Origin: Lepisosteus oculatus
Lineage: Eukaryota; Chordata; Actinopteri; Semionotiformes; Lepisosteidae
NCBI RefSeq assembly: GCF_040954835.1
Contig: NW_027167685.1
Location: forward strand, 1 to 64,000
Direction: 5' to 3'
Length of the DNA: 64,000 nt
Numbering within the stretch: the stretch's first letter is position 1; each line of letters opens with the position of its first letter. A program made the translations under genes and the position numbers. Shown piece by piece: positions 54,045 through 62,513 of the stretch. The notes below the pieces were generated by a model. It was not told the DNA's origin and did no database searches. It was given only the letters and a program-made list of their open reading frames with translations.

Positions 54045-54577
54045 TTGTGTGCTCTTTTTGTCCTCGTCCACAAGACTGAGAACTGATATCCACATCACCT
54101 TGCAGCATCTGCTTATAGCAAACGATGGAATGTGACTAATGACTGAACGAGCCTGGTGAATACTCATCACGTGGCACAATGAGAGCGTGCAGTCAGCTGT
54201 CCAAGGCAGCAACCTCATTGCTCGTTCAAAAGAACACGTACTGAAAACTCATCACCACTATGTCGTAAATGAGCACCGCAATCGCTTGTTGTCATGCGTC
54301 CTTACTTGGGAAATGCAGAAGCAAAAACTGCCCTCTCTCAGCCACCGAAACGTGTGCGGCTCGCCTTGCACTCTCTGCGCCTCGCATATTTATGGAGCTG
54401 TCTGCTCTTCTTTCTGTTGAAGTACGCAAGTTACGGGGCGTACTGCAGACTATGATGTGCTCAATGACAGCTTTCAAGATTTGAAAACTATGAGCTTGAT
54501 GGCTCAAGTCGAACGAATGTGGTTGTTACGCAATTGATGATCAAACGCACATATTCTAACGATTCGTGAGAGTATGT
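54045..54577. other. Intergenic sequence
   Basis: No recognised gene. The overlapping frames of about 70 codons have no supporting feature. Confidence 0.5.
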
Positions 54578-54612
54578 TCTAAAGGTCCCTGGCTCGATCC
54601 CGGGTTTCGGCA
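54578..54612 (+). pseudogene. tRNA-Phe 3' fragment
   Basis: TCTAAAGGTCCCTGGCTCGA through CCCGGGTTTCGGCA matches the 3' half of tRNA-Phe(GAA) with one T-loop change, then TTTT at 54613-54616. The 5' half and the anticodon loop are missing. Confidence 0.85.
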
Positions 54613-54721
54613 TTTTGTTTCATCGCTCCCTTTGTTCCTCTCTCCAGCGCCCCCTGCCTAAAATGACGCGTCCCTTTCTCAGCCCGAAACGCAAGCGATA
54701 CACCAGCAACAAACCGTACAG

Positions 54722-54794
54722 GTTTCCGTAGTGTAGTGGTTATCATGTTTGCCTAACATGCGAAAGGTCCCAGGTTCGAGACTGGGTGCAAACA
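54722..54794 (+). tRNA. tRNA-Val(AAC)
   Basis: This 73-nt gene begins GTTTCCGTAGTGTAGTGG, with anticodon AAC in CCTAACA and box B GGTTCGAGACT. One acceptor mismatch and a compensated T stem (CCCAG/CTGGG) differ from the usual gene. It decodes GTT/GTC if active. Confidence 0.88.
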
Positions 54795-55366
54795 GCCTCT
54801 TCTTGCACGCTCCTGCACTTCACAGAGGTCTTGAACCACCAGTCATTTGTTCCCAATGTACTTCCGGTGCGTTCATGCACTCTTGTACCAAACGCACGTT
54901 TTTTCTGTACCTGGAGCCGATCATTTGCAATTGGGCTGTCCCGACAGAACAAGACGAGCTGTCGGCTCAAAAGCAGCGCAACACCTGCGAGAACAACAGA
55001 AAGATTAGTACCCAGCGGGGGCCTCTTAGTGAGCCCAAAATCTAATCAAGAATCGACTCCAGCAACAGGGCTGGGCGCATTGTTCCATACTCCGACCACT
55101 CTTGGTGTAAACAGGTCCCTCCTGGTCTCTGCATGAAATGCACTTTCCTGCGTTTGCTTTGGTGTAACTGGCTTCCCCTGCATGGGCGAATGTGAAGAAG
55201 ATCCTTAGTAAGTCATTGAAGAAACCCGAGAAGAGGTCGGAGTGGCCTCTGTCGTTCATCAACGATCCAGTCAGGCAGTACTCCTCTGTAAAGCGCCGTT
55301 CGTTCACATCGATTGGCTTTTTTTTGCCTTCATTCATGCAAGTAGTAAAAGCAGACGCCCCTATTC
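54795..55366. other. Intergenic sequence
   Basis: This lies between tRNA-Val and tRNA-His. No recognised gene; the frames on both strands overlap tRNA sequence and are not coding. Confidence 0.5.
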
Positions 55367-55438
55367 TGCCGTGACCCAGATTTGAACCAGGGTTGTTGCG
55401 GCCACAACGCAAAGTACTGACCACTATACGATCACGGC
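55367..55438 (-). tRNA. tRNA-His(GTG)
   Basis: This 72-nt gene on the minus strand has acceptor GCCGTGA/TCACGGC fully paired, box A TCGTATAGTGGTCAGTAC, anticodon GTG in GTTGTGGC and T loop TTCAAAT. All stems can form, so it is probably functional. It decodes CAT/CAC. Confidence 0.92.
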
Positions 55439-55636
55439 GAGTTACCGATACACACGTGGCAGGGCGGAAAAGGCTGTGCTCTCTTCGTGTGACATAAACG
55501 GAAAAGTCCTGACGTTGCATTTCAACTGAGTCCCAGTATACATCGACCCTTCGACACTTTGAGTGACAACTCTCTTGCGTTTTCTCATATTTATGTAGTT
55601 TGCTTGCATGATGCCGGGAACAGGAGGGTTGTTCGC

Positions 55637-55708
55637 TGCCATATGGTCTAGTGGTTAGGATTCCTGGTTTTCACCCAGGCGGCCCTGGTTCGACTCCCGG
55701 TATGGGAA
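55637..55708 (+). tRNA. tRNA-Glu(TTC)
   Basis: It reads TGCCATATGGTCTAGTGG through TATGGGAA with anticodon TTC in TTTTCAC and box B GGTTCGACTCC. There is one acceptor mismatch (position 2-71) and one T-stem mismatch against the vertebrate gene. It is possibly active. Confidence 0.85.
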
Positions 55709-56160
55709 CGTGTCAGTTTTGCCTCCTGCTTTCCAAAAGATCAGCACCGTGTACGAAGGAGCCGCATTAAAACTACTCGAACGTGCAAAACGTGCGAGAA
55801 GAGGGGGCGCTTGTTTCCAGCCGAAACTTCTCGCGTGTGAGACCAGCTGACCATCGCTGCAGGAGGTGGGAGGGTTACTCTGGTAGACAGGGCTGACCTT
55901 CGGCAATAGGATCTATACTCTCCAAGATGATATTTGCACTTTCTGGAGAGGCGATTTTCTCCACGTCAGCAGCCCGATTTCGTCGATTGCGTGGAGAGGG
56001 CTGTAGAATGTGACGCCGCCTTTCCTGCTCCGTCCATGACAGGCGTGCTGGTCTCTGGAGAGAGAGCACGGTCCATCAGCGCACTCCAATAAAGGCACTG
56101 GAAGCAGCTGAATCGCATTGGCGAAGCTCAGCACTGGGCCGCTGGGCATGTCTTACCACC
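55709..56160. other. Intergenic sequence
   Basis: This lies between tRNA-Glu and tRNA-Val(CAC). No gene was recognised. Confidence 0.5.
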
Positions 56161-56233
56161 GTTTCCGTAGTGTAGTGGTTATCACGTTCGCCTCACACGC
56201 GAAAGGTCCCCGGTTTGAAACCGGGCGAAAACA
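56161..56233 (+). tRNA. tRNA-Val(CAC)
   Basis: It reads GTTTCCGTAGTGTAGTGG with anticodon CAC in CCTCACA. It is nearly identical to vertebrate tRNA-Val(CAC), except for a T loop TTTGAAA (C56 changed) and one acceptor mismatch. It decodes GTG if active. Confidence 0.88.
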
Positions 56234-56306
56234 GACTTCTTTTGTCGCCACGCACAAAAGGGGATTGGGGATTCGCCTAGCGCTGTGATCGAACAGACCC
56301 ACTCAC

Positions 56307-57756
56307 CTCTTAGTGTGGCGGGATCTGCACAGTGCATGTCGCAGCGCATCCTTCTTTCACTTCAATGCGCGTCCTGATGTACCCCGGTCTCCCGCGTGAC
56401 AGGTGGGGACAGGTGACAGGTCCTATAATAACGAGGAAGACATCGCTCTCTCCGACCCCCCGGCATCGTGTCCCGACCCACCGTGCTGGAAGCCGACGCG
56501 TGCTGTGATTCCTTTACGGAGCAGAAATGACAACCGAGGAGCCGAGAGATCATTTCAGCATTTCGCGTCTGAACGGAAAACACAAACGACCAACTCAGAA
56601 TGACTTGCCTTTGACGCTTTTCAAAGCGTTCTTTGTGCACGACGACTGCGCCGCCTAGCAGATACAAATGGGTTGTACAACTTTGAACTAGTAAATGGAA
56701 GAGGGCTAAGCCCCCTCTCTTTTAGCCCAGGTTCGATCTGTCTCCCAGAATCACCAGGGCGCACACACACACACCCGTGCCGTTGAAGTGCTCTGCTTCA
56801 TTTCTAAGGGCAACTCAACATTCACTCCTACCCCGAGTGCAGAAAAGACAGCGTCCGCAGCAACAACAGCTCAGGTCTCTGCACAGGAGCTAAGCTGCCC
56901 CCATCTCCTCTGCTCTGCGGCTCCTGCAGAGCGGAGTCCTGCCTGGAGCCGTGTTTGCAGGCGGCGGCTCCCCACGCTCTGTCTGTGCGTCGTGAAATTA
57001 ATTAATAACGTTAATAAATTTATAAAGTTAATAAAGTTATAAATTAGAAATTAATAACGATATAATTATATTCATGTACCGCAACACAAGAATAGTACAC
57101 GCTGTACATTGTCTGTCGATAATGTTTCTGTAGTGCTTTAGTGGGTTAGGTTCCTGACTTCCATGTCACACGGTCTATGATTGAATCCCATGGAACTATG
57201 ACTTTATTTTTTAACAAACATTTCTTTGAAAAAATGAAACGTTTCCCTTGGTCAGAGATTAAATAAAACCTCACTTTTTTAGGTTTTACTGTGCAGAGTG
57301 AGGTTTTACCTCACTTTTTTTGAGCAGAAGGTTTACTGTGACCTGAGAAGGGCCGGCATCCAATCACGGTGGTAAATACACACAAGCTCTCACTCATCTG
57401 AGCTACACGGCTACCAAGATGATCTCGGGTGCGCCGAGCTGGTACGGAACATATTGAACTGATCGATGGCGAATTGTCTCTCAGACAGGCTTTTCACCTC
57501 TAAGCTCCCTGACTGACAGTGATCAGCTAGGTAGTGAAACAGTCAGCTGCTTCTAAGCCTTAAACAGCTGCATCTCGGCGCTTCCACGGAGAGATGATTT
57601 TAAAGCCGAACATCACCCATTGGGAACACCTTACTATCACTAGTTTAAGAGACTCTTAAGGTCTTGCAGAGGTGCCTGTCTAATAGCATGCGCTTTGCAA
57701 GCTATAGGTGTTTAGGCTGAGGCAGAATGCCTGTTAACAAAATGTTTTTCTAAAGG
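56307..57756. repeat. Left arm of an inverted duplication of about 1.45 kb
   Basis: It matches 62514-64000 in reverse at high identity with several indels. The arm contains an AT-rich stretch (about 56996-57075), a (CA)n run near 56761-56774, GTGAGGTTTTA inverted repeats (about 57270-57330), and decayed tRNA-like pieces. These are GGTTAGGTTCCTGACTTCC near 57145-57165 and, on the minus strand, GTAGCTCAGATGAGTGAGAG near 57387-57407. No protein gene was recognised. Confidence 0.9.
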
Positions 57757-58629
57757 GGCCTCGCACTCTTTTCCAAGCAATGGTCACCATCCCCACAATG
57801 TAGTCATGTCCTAGGACGTCACCTGTTAGTCTCCATTTGTCTGCCACCAACATTTTAGGTTACGGGGTCACAACCGCACCCCGGAGAGCATAGGAGCCGT
57901 TGGCGTTCTGGCTGCGCAGATTGGGCTGAAGGTGGGGCGCTTGAATCTCGCTGTTGGAGGCCGTCTGAAACTGACCCAAGCCTTTCCCTTGAATTAAATG
58001 TAAATAAGAAATGAACCCCAGATGCACATGGAATCAATCACGTGTTTCCTTTGAGCCGTTTCAAAGACTGCTCCAGAGTTTACCTTGCACAGATGCGCAA
58101 AGATTAATGATGGGGGTGCACGCTTCCAGGCGCCTTACAACTGTAGGGACTGATTAGAGACAATTCGTAGCGTGTACTCATTTCTCTCTATTCCCCGTGT
58201 TGCAGTGGTAGGATGACATAAATTCCTGCTTCGACACGTAACGGCAATATAATCAAGTGCAGGAGCTGAGGGCTTTAGTTTTGTTTCGTTTTCCATGGCG
58301 TTCGTAAGCGCGCAAATCAAAGGCAATTCCTGCGTCTAACACGAATGTAAATGCTTTTGAAAGTGCAGTGTGGTGCAGCTTGTAAAAACCATTTGTGGTT
58401 TGTTGATGTTTTTTCTGTCTGCCAAAGTTGCATTTTGACATCCGGACTGGGGGACTTTATCATTTGAACGTGAAGCCAGCCTTAAACCCTCTGAGGCGTG
58501 TCTGTCTGCCGGCACGAATCTTGTGAAAGGTATTTTTTTTTTAACGGAGAGCGACTTTAAAAAGGTTTCCGCAGCCACCTCGCACTCCGTGTTAGATTAT
58601 AGGAGGAATGCGGCGGCAGCGAGCTCGCT
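57757..58629. other. Intergenic sequence with duplicated blocks
   Basis: About 57990-58270 recurs in direct orientation at about 62195-62470 (shared AGATGCACATGGAA, ATTAATGATGGGGGTGCAC, CCCCGTGTTGCAGTGGTAGG). About 58255-58530 recurs in reverse at 52410-52690. No gene was recognised. Confidence 0.7.
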
Positions 58630-58691
58630 TTTGTCGTGGCCGAGTGGTTAAGTGCGTTGGGGCTTCCCCGCGCAGGTTCGGAATTTACCGA
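58630..58691 (+). pseudogene. tRNA-Ser pseudogene without anticodon arm
   Basis: GTCGTGGCCGAGTGGTTAAG (acceptor and D arm) passes straight to TTGGGGCTTCCCCGCGCAGG (variable and T arm). The anticodon stem-loop is missing and an extra base lies in the T loop. The origin is a tRNA-Ser of the AGA/CGA/TGA group. It cannot decode. Confidence 0.82.
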
Positions 58692-59415
58692 CTCCGGCGT
58701 CTGCCGCACGTCGCCTTGTGCCTGCGCGGCAAAGGCAAAGTGCCGTTTCTCCTTTCCCGGTACTATAAAAACGCTAAATCGCTTGGACCCGCTGCCATTG
58801 AAAGCAATTCTTCAGATAACCACACATTTTGCGTTCGCACCTCTGGTGGCTTATGCCTTTGAAAACCTAATGAATAAAGCTGAAAGAACCGACACGATAT
58901 GTAGGTGCTCGTAAACCACGCAGTAAAGAACTGTTAACAGCAAGGGTTTCAGTGGGTTAACTGAGGAGAAGGCGTGATCGCTAATTGTTGACTTTTTATT
59001 TGGTGTTAGAAACACTCTTACTGTGCATGACGTGCAACAAATGTAGCCACAGAAATTGCATCACGCTTTCATGTATGCTATTGCAGACACCAACGTTGCC
59101 TAGATAGAAAACCGAAATAGCCGTGGGTTTGCTTGCTGGTCTGAAGGATCTCTCTTCGAATCTCTATCATTTGTCAATGGAAGTAAAAGGCGCTGAAATC
59201 TCATACGTTCAGAATCAAACCCGCAGCTGTTGTTCGACTTTATTTCTTGACTAATTACAACTGAGTGTCGCATGAGCAGTTACGTAAACTTGTCTGATAT
59301 ATTTGAACACAAATGCCGTTCTTCAATTAAAACTAACAGTACATTGTCAGGGACATTCAGTTCTATACAAACAAGAGACAGACAAGAGAACATTTAGTAT
59401 ATAATAGACAGAAAG
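58692..59415. other. Intergenic sequence
   Basis: No gene was recognised. A faint tRNA-Phe-like string (CCGAAATAGC ... GGTCTGAAGGATCT ... TTCGAATCTC, about 59118-59163) may be a remnant. Confidence 0.4.
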
Positions 59416-59438
59416 AGGTTCGAATCCTGCCGACTACG
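59416..59438 (+). pseudogene. tRNA-Ser 3' fragment
   Basis: GGTTCGAATCCTGCCGACTA followed by CG is the T arm and 3' acceptor of tRNA-Ser. Nothing of the 5' part precedes it. Confidence 0.8.
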
Positions 59439-59549
59439 TTGTCCACCTCCTGTCGTTGTGTTTCGGCGCAAGCAAAGAAGCGCCCCTGTTCGGTGTTCCT
59501 GGTGGTTTTAAAATGCCAAATTGCTTGTACCCGCTCCCTTGCAAATAAG

Positions 59550-59640
59550 TTCTTCAGCGTCCGCGAATGGCATTTTACAGCTGGAAGCAGATGTCGACGC
59601 TTTTTGCACAGAGCACCAAAAAAGCGTCTTTTTTGAAGGC
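59550..59640. repeat. Dispersed repeat of about 91 bp, copy 2
   Basis: Direct-orientation copy of 51962-52052 with a handful of substitutions. Confidence 0.8.
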
Positions 59641-59693
59641 CCGTAAGTAGCACAGACTGCTTAGGGAGTAGCCCGATGCGTTTAAAAACAACC

Positions 59694-59766
59694 CGAGCCA
59701 GGCAGGAGTCCAACCCGCAATCTCCTGATCCGTAGTCAGACGCGTTATTCATTGCGCCACTGGCCC
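59694..59766 (-). tRNA. tRNA-Arg(ACG)
   Basis: The minus strand reads GGGCCAGTGGCGCAATG with anticodon ACG in CTACGGA and a 3' end CTGGCTCG. The acceptor and anticodon stems are kept. The T loop has TTGGACT (C56 changed) and several T-stem substitutions. It decodes CGT/CGC if active, but may be decaying. Confidence 0.8.
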
Positions 59767-60292
59767 TGGTGTGACATTGCAGGACTGTAACCCAGTGAGA
59801 TCAGCACTGCAACTAGTAAAATATTACCCCCGGTTCATTCTTTTCTAAAAGTGAGAAACACCTGTTTTCTTCATTTTGTCTGTTTTAAAACCATATCTCT
59901 TTAAACCAAACCAAGAGTTTGTCTTTTGCACTGATATTCTGATTCATTTCGATTTCAAAGAAAAAAAAACATTATCTTCCAAAGCATCATAAAATTGTCC
60001 CTTCTTCCAGACTCTACTTCTCTCTTGTAGTAGTACAGCAGACCTTTCCAGGTGAGCAGATCACAGAGTCCGAAATGAGCTTCCTCCATCAAGCAAAGTA
60101 CCTGAACATGACTCTGTCTTCATAAAAGCGCCCCTGTAATAAAGACATTAAATCCGAAACCAAGAGGGCAGTTGCCTACTGAAGTTCAAGAAGTCATCAA
60201 TTTTAACCTAGCAACACATTAAAGGCTGCATCTATACAAGTACGATTCTAGAAATGCTCACCAGATTACATTTTAAGAAGGAACTGCGCTTC
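59767..60292. other. Intergenic sequence
   Basis: AT-rich sequence. No gene was recognised. Confidence 0.5.
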
Positions 60293-60364
60293 AGGTTCCG
60301 CCGAGATCTTAACTCGGATGGCAGGATTCAGAGTCCGGAGTGCGGACTGATGGCGCACGGAGGG
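60293..60364 (-). pseudogene. tRNA-Gln(CTG)-like pseudogene
   Basis: The minus strand keeps GCACTCCGGACTCTGAATCC (anticodon CTG) and ATCTCGGCGGAACCT of tRNA-Gln. The 5' acceptor and D arm are not recognisable, and the T loop reads TTAAGAT. Confidence 0.7.
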
Positions 60365-60937
60365 TCCACATACTGTGGATCCCTCAGTGATCTTCCGCGT
60401 GTTCAAACAGCCAGCGTGTGACTCCCCTGTCCCCGTGACCTCATTGCTCTGCTCTCGCCTCTGTGCAGCCGAGCCGGACTCATGGTAAAGTGGAAAAAAA
60501 TATGCCCTCAACGTGAGATTTACTCTGGAGCGAGGATAGACGTTACCTTTTTATCGTTGAACAGGATGTATGTGATGTGGCGACTAGGTTCAATTTTGTA
60601 TCCTCTTTAAAAGATTAAGGACTGGGGTGAGCGTGATTTACCACCCTTTCAGCTAAGAACCCGACGTGCGGACCGTTTAAGCTGCATAGACTCGGTCGTT
60701 TAACTCTTCTCCATTAGCAGGGTTAAGGTTAAAGAAAAAAACATTGCTGACTTCTTTTTTTTTTTTGCTAGCCGCAAGCGCTGATTAGGAAGGTTTGTAT
60801 TTCATGTTTTGCAAGTTGCATCCATTTTAAGAAAAACAAGTCGTTCAAGACAGGAAATGAATGCTTGCATTTAATTAAGTCTAGCCGAAGGCAGTTGTCC
60901 ATAATGACCAGTTCTGTTCGAGAAGACAGAACAAAAA
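60365..60937. other. Intergenic sequence
   Basis: No gene was recognised; a T-run lies near 60750-60767. Confidence 0.5.
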
Positions 60938-61011
60938 AGGCACCGCTGGGATTCTGAACTAGGGTTTCCTGTTTACTAGACAGGCGCCTTAAGCAACTAA
61001 GCCACGGCGTC
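60938..61011 (-). pseudogene. tRNA-Thr(AGT)-like gene, probably decayed
   Basis: The minus strand carries GCCGTGGCTTAGTTGCTTAA, the anticodon arm CCTGTCTAGTAAACAGG (anticodon AGT) and the end CCCAGCGGTGCCT, then a T6 terminator. The T loop has an inserted base (TTCAGAATC), the T stem is mismatched and one acceptor pair is lost. Its 5' part and flank (61001-61049) recur at 62467-62515. Confidence 0.75.
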
Positions 61012-61390
61012 CCAGGAAAGCTGTCCTTTTGCAGCCACTTGGACACACCACTCAGACACATCTGCATTCGGTGTGTGCTCCGCCTGCTCGCTGAGCAAGT
61101 TGCCACCTTTACATACAATAGCAACATCAACACCAAGAGAAAGGGTGACAAATGGCTTTTATCTGGAACTTTTCATGTCCAAGGAGCTCAATGTGCTTTC
61201 TGTGTACAACAGGGCCACTGAACTCCACACTGGCCACTGAACCACAGCAGTGGCTTGCTGGCTTGACATCTCCCAAGGAAAATGTTGAAATCGCATGTGG
61301 AACATGAAAATGACCCTCGAGTATGAGGGAAAAAAAAGAAAAAGATCATTTGGAGTGCGCCAACCCATGTCCGGACAGCCCAGTGTCGTT
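61012..61390. other. Intergenic sequence
   Basis: This runs between the Thr and Ser tRNAs. No gene was recognised. Confidence 0.5.
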
Positions 61391-61472
61391 GACGAGGTGG
61401 CCGAGTGGTTAAGGCGATGGACTGCTAATCCATTGTGCTCTGCACGCATGGGTTCGAATCCCATCCTCGTCG
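61391..61472 (+). tRNA. tRNA-Ser(GCT)
   Basis: This 82-nt class II tRNA has acceptor GACGAGG/CCTCGTC fully paired, anticodon GCT in CTGCTAA, a long variable arm (TTGTGCTCTGCACGC) and box B GGTTCGAATCC. It is essentially identical to vertebrate tRNA-Ser(GCT), decoding AGC/AGT, and is the best-preserved gene in this part of the window. Confidence 0.97.
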
Positions 61473-61928
61473 TTCTCCATGTCTGACACGTGTGCCCGTT
61501 CAGCGTTGGCACTCCTGTCGTTTGCTCAGGTTCTAGAGCCGTACATTTTCTAGCGGTGGCTGAACATGGTATAGTAGGCTAACGTCAGTCTCGAGCAGTA
61601 ACAGTAACGGTATTTACGTGCCGCTGCTGCCAAGTGGCTCTGGGTTGAGACTGCGGTTTCACTTACTCGCAACGCAAACGGAGAAAGCGGTTTTTGACAG
61701 TCTCTTGAGAGACTGCACTAGGTGTTTAGGGATAGACTTTGTCAGTTCCCCCTGGGATGGTGGCCTCTCAAATAGTTTGTGATTCCTCTAGACGTTTCTA
61801 CAGTAGAAGCCTGCTTCGTGGCTTAAATCCAAGCTAAGGAAACGAGTTAGAGGTCTGATGCAGAACTGCGAATTCAATGAAGGGGAACAATACAGTACAT
61901 TGCACTGTATGTGTGAGGAAAGCTGCCC
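61473..61928. other. Intergenic sequence
   Basis: No gene was recognised. Confidence 0.5.
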
Positions 61929-62016
61929 CCTTCAGTCCCTTGTTGACCGAACAGAGGACTGTAAAGGATACCGCCAAGAAACTTAAGGTTGCTGGTTGGA
62001 ATCCAGCTCCAAAGAA
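61929..62016 (+). pseudogene. tRNA-Tyr(GTA)-like pseudogene with intron-like insert
   Basis: AGAGGACTGTAA (anticodon arm with GTA) is followed by about 14-18 nt, then ACTTAAGGTTGCTGGTTGGA and ATCCAGCTCC. This is the tRNA-Tyr order with the usual intron one base past the anticodon. The T stem GCTGG/CCAGC is perfect. The acceptor and D arm are badly decayed. Confidence 0.6.
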
Positions 62017-62513
62017 GCCCCTTTGGGTGTTATGTCATCAAAAAGTAAGAACAGCGAATCTCCCTTTGATCAAAAGCGCAACAGAGCTGTTTTCCGTGGA
62101 GCAGGTTTCAGAGCCGTAGACCTGTTTTATTTGTAGGGCAGGGCGCATTCCCAAACGCGAATCTCCTGTTTTAGAAATGCTTTGGGCGGCGTGAAGTGAA
62201 AATAAGAAGTGGGCTCCAGATGCACATGGAAGCAATCAAGTGTTTCATCCGAGCTGTTTCAAAGACTGCCCAAGAGCTTTCCTTTCACAGAGGCGCAACG
62301 ATTAATGATGGGGGTGCACCCTTCAATGCGCCTTACGACTCTAGGGAGTGATTGAGACGATTCGTAGCGTGTGCTCATTTCTTTCTATTCCCCGTGTTGC
62401 AGTGGTAGGATGACGTAAATTACTGCTTTGACACGTATCGGCATTATAATCAAGTGCAGGAGCTGAGCCACGGCGCCCCAGGAGTGTTGTCCTTTTGCAG
62501 CCACTTGGACACA
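62017..62513. other. Intergenic sequence with duplicated blocks
   Basis: About 62195-62470 is the direct repeat of 57990-58270, and 62467-62515 repeats the tRNA-Thr 5' flank (61001-61049). No intact gene was recognised. Confidence 0.7.

Noticed and set aside
56700-56745. tRNA-like T arm (CCCAGGTTCGATC) with a GGGGGCTTAGCCCC hairpin
   Set aside because: Only the T-arm-like string fits and no acceptor or anticodon arm could be placed. It is repeated in the right arm by duplication.
56788-57042. Frame of 84-90 codons present in both inverted arms (also 63258-63530)
   Set aside because: The similarity follows from the duplication. Indels shift the reading in places and no domain is seen.
60550-60610. 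Possible tRNA box B (AGGTTCAATTTTG)
   Set aside because: No matching arms or box A at a sensible distance.
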